Source of the DNA: Bryum argenteum | Lineage: Eukaryota > Streptophyta > Bryopsida > Bryales > Bryaceae | DNA length: 64,000 nt | Assembly: GCA_037043015.1 (NCBI GenBank) | Contig: CM073324.1 | Coordinates: 10,809,013 to 10,873,012, forward strand | Reading direction: 5' to 3' | Part shown: in pieces, positions 9,424 to 20,213 of the stretch | Numbering within the stretch: the first letter of the stretch is position 1 | Layout: every line of letters begins with the position of its first letter | Notes under the pieces: model-generated | Told to the model about the DNA's origin: nothing | The model's database searches: none | Seen by the model: the letters and a program-made list of their open reading frames with translations, nothing else | Made by a program: the position numbers and the translations under genes

Positions 9424-11076
9424 ATGGCGACGATGTCGTATGCAGCAGTAGTAGTGGTATCAGGCATTGGCGTGCTGCCACATGCGAACGCCGGCCATGG
9501 AGGGAAGCGCATGCAAGCGATGATGAGGAGCAGCAACACAGCCTCCAGCAACCGCCTCTCGTTGCTGCAGGCTCTTTCTCAAACAGCTGCTGCACAATCG
9601 CAACGCTGTAAGCATTGCTTGCGACTGAATTCTTCTATGAATCTTGCTCTCTATTCTGATTCCGATTCTGATTTCTTTGCGCAGCTCTCCAGAATCTGGT
9701 TTCAGAAGCCACCAAATATATGAATCCTCCGAGATCGCAAGACGCAAGAAATCTGGAGGAGGCTTTCATGAGTGGTGAGCCCCTCTTTTCTTGGCTGCTA
9801 TTGATCAGGAGAATCCTCCCTCAGTAATAGTAAAGGATGAGCGAAACAAAGGAATCCAGATTTGTATTGCAGTTTACTTCACCCATACGAAAAAAAATCG
9901 AAGACATTAGGAATTGTTCTAATTGCTGCTGTGAAACCTAATTCTGTGGGTTCATGTTTCAGTGCCTGATCTGGAGACCATTCCCTTTGATCTTGTTCGA
10001 CGTGAAGCAGATTACGAAATCCGGGACGTGAAGGTAAGCCCGGATGTTTCGACCAACCTTTCAAATCTTGTACTCATATGAGGTTTTGCATGCTAGTTTT
10101 AAATGGATGTTTCATTGACGTTATGCATTTGATCAAGCTGAAAAGCTCCTGGTGTTTCGAACAGCCGTACGTGGTCGCCGAGGTTACAATGTCGGGACGT
10201 AGCGGCTTCGATTTCTCCAGCTCTGGTCAAGCCTTCAATACACTTGCGGCATATCTCTTCGGAAAGGTAACCTTCACCTAAGAATTTTTCATTACCGGCA
10301 AGAGTCATGCAGTGAACATACAACTAATACTGAGAGACGAGAATCGGTGTTTGCAGAATTCAAAGCGGTCTGAGATGTCGATGACCACACCTGTGATGAC
10401 AAACCGTGGTCAGTCACAAGGGGAGAAAATGGACATGACCACCCCTGTTTTCCAACAGGTACAAACAACTCTGCCCCAAAACAGACAACTCTATCAAACT
10501 AATCCATTCGATTCACCACATCCTAACAGATGAAGCTTGCCATTCAGATAGGTGCTTTCTTATCTGTTAGAGATTCTCATTCGTTAGTGATGAAAATGGC
10601 TCAATCTTCATGACTTGCAAGGGAAGCATGCCTTAATGGTGATATTGCTGCTTGCAGAGGGGAGGAGAAGAAGGGCAATGGACGATGTCGTTCGTGTTGC
10701 CAGCCAAGTACAACGACGATGCGCCGGAGCCCGTGGATTCCGCAGTGCGCGTCCGGAGAGTGCCAGGCAAGAAAGTGGCGGTGGCAGTGTTCTCGGGGTT
10801 CGTGAATGACGACGAAGTGAAGCGGCGGGAGCTTGCGTTGCGGCGCGCGCTGCTCAAGGACCCTGTGGTGCGCATCAAGCCCGATGCCCAGCCCGAAGTG
10901 GCTCAGGTACCCCCGTTCTCCACTTGCCTCTTCACTCATGCTTTCATGCTTTCAATTTTGTTGTTCGCATGCTAATTGGAAAATGGGGATGGTGGCAGTA
11001 CAATCCTCCTTTCACGTTGCCATTCATGAGGCGCAACGAACTAGCGTTGGAAATCGAAGATGTTTTGAATTACTGA
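9424..11076 (+). CDS. SOUL/HBP-family heme-binding protein, seven exons
   Basis: Exons are 9424-9607, 9685-9774, 9963-10033, 10165-10266, 10357-10458, 10658-10906 and 10999-11076. All introns are GT-AG and the joined frame is open for 291 codons. The mature part begins near residue 90 (Pro-Phe-Asp-Leu...Tyr-Glu-Ile-Arg). It carries the SOUL signatures Met-Thr-Thr-Pro-Val-Met, Met-Asp-Met-Thr-Thr-Pro-Val, a Met-Ser-Phe-Val-Leu-Pro strand, and Val-Ala-Val...Phe-Ser-Gly-Phe, ending with Pro-Phe-Met-Arg-Arg-Asn-Glu. These are plant relatives of animal SOUL/p22HBP, which bind heme or porphyrins. The Ser/Ala/Arg-rich first 60 residues could be a chloroplast transit peptide (inference). A GC-rich leader (9090-9423) precedes it. 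Short open stretches on the same strand are single exons of this gene. Confidence 0.93.
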
Positions 11077-11358
11077 TGAGCACCCGCATCAGCAGCCGTT
11101 CTGAGCTCTGGAGTCATGGAGCCTTTGGAGGCGAAGTTTTTGCACATGTGATGATTCTCACCATAGTCGTTCCCTACTTGTACATGTTCCTCTTATGAAT
11201 CTTTCATAAATGTAAATCAGTTGTAAATCAGTCACTGAATATGAGTACAGATGGAGAGGTTACTATTGTTGATTGATTTGGTCATGTATGTTCATCAACC
11301 AATTGCTGTAATTCACTCAACTGCTAACCTCTTGCACCCCATGTTCGCTTGAAATTTC

Positions 11359-11364
11359 AATAAA
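11359..11364 (+). terminator. Poly(A) signal of the SOUL gene
   Basis: AATAAA about 280 bp after the stop codon, in an AT-rich 3' region. Confidence 0.5.
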
Positions 11365-11913
11365 AGGAGCATCCTCTCTTATCATGTGAAGTGTTTCTGT
11401 TAAATAAAATGCTCCTCATTGTACTACTCTAGCATATATGATTCATGGGTTTTACGTTGAAATTTAAGGAAAGCTACACAAGAGTTGTTGTTGGTTAGTG
11501 TTGCAAATGTTAATCGTAAATTAAAACATTAAATAACATACATCATTTTAGTGTCACAATGATAATCTTCAAAAGAATACATCACATGGGAAACCATGGA
11601 AATTTCAAAGTATGGGAAGAAACTAATGAGCTTGGTAGAATTTGTGGCTCCACAAAAATAAAGAGGGCAAGAGGGCACAAACTACAGTGGCAGCCTAAAT
11701 TAAATACTAATCTCATTGTTGAGAAATAGTGTAATGTTTGACTCTTGATAAATCATATCAATGTTCATGCATTACTAATCACTTACTATTGTATGATAAG
11801 AATATTTCCTCTCTAAAGTCAAATTAACAAAATTTCTTTTTATATGATACATCATAAAGTTTATATATGGAGCTCTATTGTTGCAGCCTAAGGTGGACAT
11901 TGTGAAGTGCACC
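11365..11913. other. AT-rich spacer, nothing recognised
   Basis: No open frame, repeat or motif that I can support. Confidence 0.6.
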
Positions 11914-11917
11914 TTAA

Positions 11918-12176
11918 CCCCTGAGCGCCCCTGCGGACTAAATGTGTCCGCCAGAAATTCCGCCAGTCAGAAGTCAACCATTGTTTGACCATTATAGAAA
12001 CCAGATCCGTGCGGTGAAATCCATCCCAATTTTTCCCACACCTTCGCATCCCTGTTCTTCATGTTTCTCAACGGTGAAATTGAAATTAATCAACTTCTGC
12101 AGAATTGGCACCCAATAAGCTTGGGCACGGTCTGCACACCTTGATTTTCGGGCTTTTTGGAGGGGGCGCTCAGGGG
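11918..12176. mobile_element. piggyBac-type MITE, 259 bp
   Basis: Perfect 14-bp inverted ends (CCCCTGAGCGCCCC) with TTAA on both sides (11914-11917, 12177-12180). It has no transposase. The ends match those of the autonomous-type element at 27106-32801 in their CCCCTRA start. Confidence 0.88.
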
Positions 12177-12395
12177 TTAAGGCATTCACTAAAGCATGAG
12201 GCAAATACTAATGCGTGAGGCACGCACATTTCGGAGCATACATGTATGGCATGAGATAAACACTAGGAGAAGGTATATATTTCAACATGAGTTAATGTAA
12301 TTAGTAAACAATGTAATATTATAGAGTATAAGAGGCATAATATAATAGATTCGAGAGCAACATGATGTTTACAATAAGTCGAACAACATGTATAT

Positions 12396-12590
12396 GACTT
12401 CATTCAAAGTGTCCACCCTAAGAGGAGTTAGTAGTCCTACACTACTATTACGACTTCATTCATTAAGTGTCCATCCTAAGAGGGGTTAGTAGTCCTACAC
12501 TACTATTGTTATGTCTTGTGGCACATCATCAAGGGTAGGTCAATCGGACACTACATTCACGTCAACCCGATATGAATACCGTGTTTTCAT
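12396..12590 (+). mobile_element. SINE 3' fragment with a 56-bp internal duplication
   Basis: Matches the 3' half of the SINE family (guide phrases GTCC(A)CCCTAAGAGG, ACACT..ATTCACG). The segment starting at 12396 is repeated at 12452 with a two-base length difference. The tRNA-like head is missing. Confidence 0.6.
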
Positions 12591-13090
12591 TTATTCTTTT
12601 TAATATGACTTCATGTTTTAGCATGGACTTTGTTTTTTATATGCATACACTTCCATGTTTATGTAAAATTTATTTTCTATAAGTGTGTCCAAAGGATGCA
12701 TGTACATACTAGGTTTATACATTATATTATACACAGTTAGTACCTTATACTTATATTTTATCATATATCAATTTCACTCACTTTTGAAAAATACCCAAGA
12801 GTAAGTAGGTTAGAAAGCAACACTTACTCTTCAATTATAATCCGATGCTTCCCTTCAAACCTCCGCCACATCATTACTTTACATTCTACTCGATTGCTGA
12901 AAAAGACCAAATGCAAAAAGTGATAGCACATAAGTCTATTACTCGATTTTGGAACCGATTTGAAGCCAACTTACTTTCAATTTGAATAGAGATCATGTAC
13001 CGTATTACACAACGGATTGAGGACTCGCTTAACAGTGATTCTTGGCGAGTGTGATTTCAGCTCCTCCACGTTCCGGAGTCAAGAAATCTA
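12591..13090. other. AT-rich spacer
   Basis: No gene recognised. Confidence 0.5.
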
Positions 13091-13690
13091 AAAAGTGTTC
13101 AAAGCATCAAGAATTGAGACCGACGCAAGTCCTCCTACGTGCAAAGAGATGGAATCCATCTTCCAAAAACCGCTACAGGTTGCAATGTTGTCCATAAGAA
13201 GACGATGGCCCGAACTGCTCAACAGTTCGAGTGGCAAGTACCAACAGGTCCATGAACGCACTGAACGATGCTCTCAAAAACCGTGCTTCGACACTAGTGA
13301 ATGTTCTGTCACACAAACACGATCGCACAGACATTGTTACTCTTTCGCATGACTACATTTGAACGAGGGGTAGCCGAATTGAAGAAGGATGCCACACTCA
13401 CACACAAAGCCGTGACCCTTGAACTGACATCTCCCTCTGTACCTTGTCAGGTTGCAACTGCACCCCAAAAAAATCCAGTTAAAACCCTAAATGGCAGCGG
13501 CCCCTCCAGACTCAATGAAAGTTGTAAACAGGATGAGTATTAGTACTCAAAACGGTATCAACATAACAAAGTATATGTTGTACAACCTGAGGCCATACAT
13601 GAATGATACAAAGAGCATGTACTTTAACATGGAAGTTAAACCCTCCAGAATCATCCGAACGGATTGGATATCCTTAGAACGGAGATGAGA
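13091..13690 (+). other. Coding-like composition without a gene call
   Basis: Several 60-85-codon open stretches overlap in different frames (13095-13352, 13301-13543, 13491-13688). Composition is closer to the host genes than to the spacer. I recognise no domain and cannot join them into a gene. It may be an old pseudogene. Confidence 0.3.
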
Positions 13691-13775
13691 TATATGCTGT
13701 AGAACCTAAGAAGGGTATTGAGGGCTCTTAGAAACATGAACGATGTGAATAGACCTGAACTAACCATCGTGATCG

Positions 13776-13960
13776 GAAGAGAAGTTGCATACCTCGGGGT
13801 CCACAGCTAATGTTGTCCTCACGATGGTGGCAAGTGATTCCGAAGGATAATCAACGTTCATGGTGAGGGTGAAACCAGTGACGGATTTAGTAAGTGCAGC
13901 GAGATCATCCTGTTTGATGACAGCAGGCGCAGGTGCATCGACCATCGGCCCCGACACCAT
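13776..13960 (-). CDS. Possible first exon of a Pcc1/LAGE3-like (KEOPS subunit) gene
   Basis: On the minus strand an open stretch ends with Phe-Thr-Leu-Thr-Met-Asn-Val-Asp-Tyr-Pro-Ser-Glu...Ala-Val-Asp-Pro-Glu, followed at once by a GTATGC donor at 13775. Pcc1 proteins begin with this kind of strand (Val-Asp-Tyr-x-Ser-Glu...Thr-Leu-x-Val-Asp-x-Glu), and plant Pcc1 has an intron close to this point as I recall it. Pcc1 dimerises in the KEOPS complex that makes t6A in tRNA. I chose the Met at 13960 because the DNA upstream is duplicated non-coding sequence. I could not find the second exon in the window, so the gene may be truncated. Confidence 0.4.
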
Positions 13961-13968
13961 CTCTCCGA

Positions 13969-14340
13969 AAAACCCTAAACCCTGTTCCACTAAGTGCGCT
14001 TCCTGATGCATGTATAAGTGTCAGTGTTGAACCCTGAGCGAAAATCACATTATGAACCCTGAGCGAAAATCACATTATGAACCCTGAGCGAAAATCACAT
14101 TATGAACCCTGAGCGAAGAAACCCTAATTGGATTGTCTCGTGTGATCGCCTGCATCACTCCATCTCCAAAGTGCACATCTAGTGAAGAATGTGAAGTAGT
14201 ATGCAGAAACTCGGAACCTACCGGAAAGATTTTTCGATGCGTGCACGCAAAGAACGCTCCGAGTCAGTCGACTCTCACAGAAAAAAAGACTTTGGCCTCT
14301 ACACAAGCAGCGGCGATGTAAGGAGCTCTGTTCCTGCAAG
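13969..14340. repeat. Copy 1 of a duplicated upstream region (partner 17025-17300)
   Basis: It shares an interrupted similarity of roughly 75% with the region upstream of the carboxylesterase gene, including an ACCCTAAACCC block and AACCCTAATTGGATTGT (telo-box-like). This copy has an expanded 25-bp tandem repeat in the middle. Confidence 0.6.
14030..14118. repeat. 25-bp tandem repeat, about 3.5 copies
   Basis: AACCCTGAGCGAAAATCACA... repeats with a period of 25 from 14030. The copies are almost identical, which suggests recent expansion. Confidence 0.9.
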
Positions 14341-14445
14341 GGAGACTGCTCAGTGAATTTCAGTGTGCCCAAATTTTGTGCATGGACAAAGTGGAGACTA
14401 GGTCAAGTGGAATCATGAAATCGCGTACAGGAACAGAGCTCCTTA
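14319..14445. repeat. Perfect 18-bp inverted repeat
   Basis: TAAGGAGCTCTGTTCCTG at 14319-14336 and its exact reverse complement at 14428-14445, separated by 91 bp. It could form a stem-loop or mark a small foldback element. Confidence 0.8.
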
Positions 14446-15588
14446 TATCATCCAGTGTCTCTGCCGCGGAAGGACATTCGAAACTTCTGCCGACGGGTTG
14501 ATCGGGGAAGCGACGACATTATGCCTGCCAATCATGTTGGTGGAGGAATCATGTCTTGAATTCTAAAAGCGAGAATTGTAGATTTCTAAGCATTTCCAAC
14601 ATGATGGTAAACATGATTGAAGTACTTTGATGATAAAAAAAGATTTTGTAATTTTATATGTATTTATAATTTTCCTGCTAAAGATTCTAAAGTCATGGAA
14701 AGTTAGTTGGGTTCAAATGTCACATTGCACCAAGATGTACCCCCTCAGTCTAGAGATTGTCAAAAATACATGTCCTCAATTTATTATCGTAAAAGTGTTT
14801 GTGTTTATTATCACAACTCTAAATGGTAAGTTGATGAGGTATTGTTGAACTTATTGTGGGTCACTTAAGTTACTTACAGATTCTTTGTAACACCTTTTAC
14901 TTATTCCATTCTTTGTAACACCTTTTACTTATTCCAATAGGCCATTCATTACCCTATTGAACTTAGGTTTAGTAAGTACTTTCAAACTTTAAATCCATGG
15001 AATAGAACCTTCATATGCCAACCACGGAATGGAACCTTCCGGGGAATAAAACCTTCATATGACAACCAAATTTGTCATAAAACTTATTAAGCAATAAGAT
15101 TACATTACACCCCATCTGGTTACTCCATCAATTAATAGAATGATCTCCGACCACCACCACTGTAAACGGGTGGTCTTCTAAGAGTAATCACGTCCAACCC
15201 TTCTTCTAGATTTTTTGTTGTAAACAAATGGATACTTCCAATATTTGAGAAACAAATATAAACAACAAGAACTTCATCCCTTGAAAGTTTTGGTAAAGTC
15301 CCGAAGGGACGAGAGGGATGAGAAGCTACACAAACAAGAATAACTTCCTTGCGGTTATTCACTAGTTCTTGAGTTCTCAATAGTCATAGTTTCAACAATT
15401 TGTGCATATTCTCAACAGTCCATTGAGTTGGAAAAGACTCTCGTCAACTAACAGGCTCATAGCGTTGGAAGAGAGCAGCTCGAAGCTTGGCCAATTCGTA
15501 ACAGAACAGGAGTCCAATCAAAGAAATGCTCTGGAACGGCTTAATGATCGGTTCGGTCCAGCAAGAAGTCCATTTGAAGCCAACCGTG
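14446..15588. other. Spacer with one 28-bp tandem duplication
   Basis: Two copies of TTCTTTGTAACACCTTTTAC begin at 14881 and 14909. No gene is recognised in the rest. It includes the 3' flank of the carboxylesterase gene. Confidence 0.6.
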
Positions 15589-16811
15589 TCAGAGGGCTGA
15601 GCCATGTATGAAGTCGGAGACGGCCTTGTCCACGCGCACATTCTCGGCTTCCAATTCAGCCAGTTTGCGGAAGACGTGGGTGCCCTCGGGGACGTACACC
15701 AGCTGCACTTGCTTACCCGCCTGCTTGACAGCGTTCAAATACTCCATCTGTCGGCTGTACAACGGATCCTTGCCACCCACAATGAGCAGCATCCGTGGAA
15801 ACGTTTTCACGTCCGCCAGGTTCGGGGCTTGAGCGGACACAGGGTTGCAGAAAGGGTGGTCGCGGCTGGCCCCCTCGGGAAGAGCCAACTTCCAGAACGT
15901 GTGATGCTTATCCAGCGGCAAAATCTCGTCGTTTGCAAACTGCTTTTCCGACTCGCTCACCTCCTCTGCACTGAAGAATGGCACCACTGGAATCACCCCC
16001 TCGATTTTCAGCGGGTGGAGCTCCTCCACCGACTTCATTGCCACCACATGATGTGCAATGTTGCCTCCTGCGCTCTGCCCCGACACAAACACCCTCCCGA
16101 AGTCCCCGTTGCTCATCAGCCATGGGTCTCCCGCCTCGTCTCCACTTGCTTCATACTTGCACTGCAGGCACGACATCAACCGCTCAATCTTCCTCTCTCT
16201 CTCTCTCACTCCACTTCCTCGTCTCACAAAACAGAAGCCTGTCTTCAAATCACCTGTTTCTGCAGCCACAACATGGTCGTGTATGCATCGTTGTACGCTG
16301 TCGGAAGCCGACTCTCAGGCGCTAGCCTGTAACTCGCAGATATCACAACAACATTCGCTGTCTTGCATAGCCTGATGGCTTGATACGTGGGACTCTCACC
16401 ACCTGCAAACCATCTACCATGATGTAACCTCCTCAAGATTCATTTTCCGATGTAGTAAGGGGACAAGTGAAACACTCACCATTGAGAGAACATGGAATTA
16501 CCTGCATTTCCCATGCAAAAGCCACCACCGTGGTAGTACACCACAATTGGGAGCTTCTTGCCAGGGCCTTGAGTGACGGATTCAGGGAGGAAGACTCGAC
16601 CCCAAGTGCCGGTATCAGAATCAATTACTACGTCTTTAGAAGCAACATTGTCCACAAAGATTGGATCAGGTGAGACCGTGGTGTCGGTGGTCGGTAGAGC
16701 GCGGTCTGAATTTCGCACTACGGTTCCATCAGCTTTGATTCTCAGCCCTGGAAGCACCTCGGTCCCTGAATCATCCGCATTGCGTGGGACTTCCTCCGAT
16801 ACGAGGCCCAT
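15589..16811 (-). CDS. Carboxylesterase, GID1/CXE (HSL-like alpha/beta hydrolase) family
   Basis: Three exons on the minus strand: 16811-16502, 16402-16254 and 16161-15589. Introns are GT-AG, and the joined frame is open for 343 codons. A second in-frame Met at 16850 would add 13 residues. Exon 1 ends with the oxyanion-hole motif His-Gly-Gly-Gly-Phe-Cys. Exon 2 has Ser-Tyr-Arg-Leu-Ala-Pro-Glu. Exon 3 has the nucleophile elbow Gly-Gln-Ser-Ala-Gly-Gly, the acid Gly-Gly-Lys-Asp-Pro-Leu and the histidine Glu-Gly-Thr-His-Val-Phe. This is the plant CXE fold shared with the gibberellin receptor GID1. Because the catalytic His is present, I read it as an active esterase rather than a receptor. The substrate is unknown. 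The length is usual for the family. Confidence 0.92.
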
Positions 16812-17024
16812 GGCTAGTATTGTACAGCTACACCCAAAGCATTCAAACACACCGATATATCAGCCCATCGATGACCCTATACCCTAAAGTGTCAAATCTA
16901 CCAGACTTCACAACATTAGAATCGTTCTGATTGAGCAAATTACAATCTCGATTACGGTAGAAAGACATACAGGGCGAACCCAATCAGGAATTTTGCAAGA
17001 TCATTCTGTTGGATGCGTGCATTG

Positions 17025-17300
17025 TCCGGAACCCTAAACCCAGCCAGAATCGAAATGCACTTCCTATTGCAGAAAACCTAATTGGATTGTAAATGCCTAC
17101 ATTTCTCTATTGAACTGTGCACATTTATTGCAGACGACAGAATGTGAAATAGTGCGCCGAAATCGGGTACCCACCAGAGAGATTTTCGAATGCGCAAGTT
17201 CGCTAGAAACACCGAAATCGCGCAAAATAGCCCAAGTTACCACAACCACTGCCCTATCGATGAGGAGCGACGACGCTCAATTCCTGCAACTTTCATAATT
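17025..17300. repeat. Copy 2 of the duplicated upstream region
   Basis: It lies 0.2-0.5 kb upstream of the carboxylesterase start and is similar to 13969-14340. It contains ACCCTAAACCC near 17032 and AACCTAATTGGATTGT at about 17075-17090. Telo-box-like motifs occur near plant gene starts, so it may be part of the promoter. Confidence 0.55.
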
Positions 17301-17404
17301 TCGATCCATTTTCCCTCTGCAAACTACAGTAGGATGCGAATCAATGGCAGAGGTCCCACTTGAGCTCAAAATATCTGCCCTGGACTTTACTTCTATGCGG
17401 TTAA

Positions 17405-17766
17405 CCCTTAAACGCCCTTGGGGTCTGAAACGGGCAGCCCAAAATTGGATTAGAGCATCTTTTGGACTTGGGCATCATGAATAGTGCACTTTTTGAACTT
17501 GGGCATCATGAATGGACCAATCAATGATGAGCTTGCAACCTCCTACAAGGTTATGTACCACCCCAACCTACCTACCACAATCCTTTCAAAGCACATAATC
17601 ATTCATACAAATTGTGATTTGAATTGTGAAAATTCACTTTTTGAATGCATCAGAAGAAGGTGACCAGTTTGACATCAAAATATAAGTGAAACGTTGAGTA
17701 CAATGAGAGCTACAGGGAAGATTCTGTTGGAATCAAGCCCCTCGGGCTTGCTCGGGCGTTTAAGGG
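17405..17766. mobile_element. piggyBac-type MITE, 362 bp
   Basis: Inverted ends CCCTTAAACGCCC (13 bp perfect), TTAA at 17401-17404 and 17767-17770. Non-coding. Confidence 0.88.
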
Positions 17767-17770
17767 TTAA

Positions 17771-18179
17771 AATGTACCAATCAATTCACGATGGATTTAC
17801 GGTGAATTTCCGTAAACAGATCACTTGGGCAGATTTGATATGGGTGTAATGATTCAATAGACGAAGAAGAGGGATTCAGGGAGAAGCAGAGCGGGTTATA
17901 AATCTCAGTGTAGTAGGTAATACCACACAATTACTCGAAGAGCGGAGTAAGTAAGTTAGTTAGATCCACTGACTAAACCTTCAAAGTTTTCAAATTCTAC
18001 CTCCATTTTCGGTTTGATTTCCCTGACAATGGAGGAGGCTCCCTCCCCATTCACTATACAAGAAAAAAGAACTCTTGTATAGTGAAATAACCATTATGGT
18101 TATGTTAGTGAAATGGAACATGAAATGAGAGATCATGGAAACATCCTTGGAAGGGGAAAAAGTTATTGAAAGTGTTATA
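17771..18179. other. Spacer, nothing recognised
   Basis: AT-rich DNA between a MITE and a SINE, without an open frame of interest. Confidence 0.5.
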
Positions 18180-18191
18180 TATGGTGTCTTA

Positions 18192-18536
18192 AAGGTACGA
18201 CAAGCCTTTCCTTGTTGGTTAGGGCTCATGGCTCCCCATGAGGAAATTGTGGGTTCTAATCCCCATGCCGGCGTGGGATTCACCGCTATAGTCCACAAAA
18301 CTATTGTGTAGGGGTCCTTGAACCTTGTTGTATGGGTACCTCAAAGCCCTTTGGGGGATACTATATCAAGTATCTTCAAGGCCCTAGTAACTAGCTAGAA
18401 ACTAGAGTGTTCACCCTAAAAAGGAGGAAGTAGTAATGTCCCAGTTTCCCCTTGTTTAGTTATTAGCACTACGAACGGACACTTCATTCACGCCGGCCAC
18501 TTAGAAAGGGACCGGGGAGCGGAGTTTCTATCTATC
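18192..18536 (+). mobile_element. tRNA-derived SINE, full length
   Basis: 345 bp between a perfect 12-bp target duplication TATGGTGTCTTA (18180-18191 and 18537-18548). The head carries a pol III promoter-like pair: an A box in TTGTTGGTTAGGGC (about 18212) and a B box GGTTCTAATCC (18252-18262). The 3' end is CTATCTATC. The same family recurs at 44038-44387 and in fragments elsewhere. Confidence 0.88.
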
Positions 18537-18659
18537 TATGGTGTCTTACACAAAAGAAAGGGACCGGGGAGCGGAGTTTCTATCTATCTATGGTGTCTTA
18601 TACAAAAGAAAGGGACCGGGGAGCAAAGTTTCTATCTATCTATGGTGTCTTATACAAAA
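18504..18659 (+). repeat. 52-bp tandem triplication of SINE tail plus target site
   Basis: Units begin at 18504, 18556 and 18608. Each contains GGGACCGGGGAGC, the CTATCTATC tail and the target duplication GGTGTCTTA. The SINE end and its target site were amplified together after insertion. Confidence 0.88.
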
Positions 18660-20210
18660 GACAGATGAGCATTGGTATAAAAAAGACAATTCGTAATAAT
18701 TTGTCCGTAGTGATTTACATCAAAAGAATTTTTTAAATAGTGGACAAGTCACTGAAGACATCTTTTTTTATGTCATTTACTACTAGTGTTACGGTTGTGC
18801 CTATGTGAACATCGTTGCCAAACATAGAATCAAAACAATACTAGAAACATGACTACCACAAGCTACATGTTTGATCTTCAAAAATCCCTACTTTGCTTTC
18901 GTTTGAATTCCCTTATCCGGATGGAGAAACAAAATGCAACAAGTTCAGTGAAACAATCTTCCATGAATTGTCTAATATGAGTTCTTGTGCCTCTTAGGCC
19001 AATTAGAGCACATGACCTTGGTTTTGGGAGGAAGCCCCCACCCTACCTCATTCCAAACTATGATAGCGACTGCTGGATGGCGATCATGGCGATTGATGCC
19101 AAGGCAACTACTGCAAAAGTGATCAATATAATGTAGATGTCAAATCAATAGATCATGAATGCAAACATTAAAGGTCGTTGCGAACATGCGATCGTGAATG
19201 CTACGACAATTACTGCAAAGGTTGCCAAGATGGTTGCGAAGATCATTGCAAAGGCTATAAGGATCATAACAAAGGTTGTGAAGAACGTAGCCAGCTGCAA
19301 AGATAGATGCAAAGGCTATCAAGCACTTTAACCATCTTAAATTACATATTGATGCACACGAGATTATGATGCACACAGACCCCTAACTCATGTGTATTAT
19401 CATACTTATTACTATTTTTATGATATATATATATATATATATATTGACAGGAGTTTATGTCATTTCATACATAAATCTCTTAAGTCATTTTCAACACGTT
19501 AGTACAAACAACATTTTTGGACAATATTATTCTAGTGTAGTAAAACAATCAAAAATTGACTAGAATAATTCAATATGACTTGTCTTTATGGTTGAATTTT
19601 ATCAAAATTTGTGGCTAAGTTGAGCGACATATGACTATTTCTACTTAAGATTAATTAAAATAAGTAACATGCCACTAAACTTAGTCGCAAATTTTGATAA
19701 GGTTTGCAAAAACTTTAAAAATCACCAAAAGCGAGGCTTTACTTCTTTCCATTTGTATTCATTTCCATGAAAGAAAAGTACATAGGCATTTTTGACCATT
19801 TGAGCTCTTTTGTACAACAATTTTCCACTCTCTTTTCTATTATCAAAACTTGCTCTTCGTCTTTGAATTTGAGAATACAATACCTTCATGTGAAAAGTTA
19901 AGCTTTTCTTTAAATTTTACAAGTCTCATAGGGTCAAAATTATCTAGACATGTTCCTGACTTACCTACAAAGAAGAGTTTGAAGAGCCTCAATTCATATC
20001 TACTTTCAAAAATGATTCTTTTGGCCCCAAAACTACTTCTTTCCCATTCTACATACAAGGAAGCAAAACAATGAAAAAAATAAAAGATACAAATAATGAA
20101 TAGTAAAACCTCATAAATGATGAATAATTTGAATCTATGATTTCATGTACAAGAAGATACTAGAAATCTTCTATGTACAAACAAATCACCACAATCCCAA
20201 TTCCATCACC
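18660..20210. other. Spacer with short irregular repeats
   Basis: Around 19080-19320 short units resembling ACTGCAAAGGTTGC-AAGAT recur irregularly. A TA run lies at about 19422-19444. The piece 19970-20060 recurs at 43870-43960. No gene is recognised. Confidence 0.5.
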
Positions 20211-20213
20211 TTA

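Noticed and set aside
9087..9611. A 174-codon open frame overlapping the SOUL leader and exon 1
   Set aside because: It uses a non-ATG start in a different frame from the SOUL exons and has no recognisable domain. It is a by-product of high GC.
15604..16332. A 242-codon open frame on the plus strand opposite the carboxylesterase
   Set aside because: It is antisense to exons and introns with clear family motifs and shows no motif of its own.
18200..18270. tRNA-like A and B boxes (also at 44319-44372 and 63393)
   Set aside because: These are SINE heads flanked by target duplications. The cloverleaf is not intact, so they are not tRNA genes.
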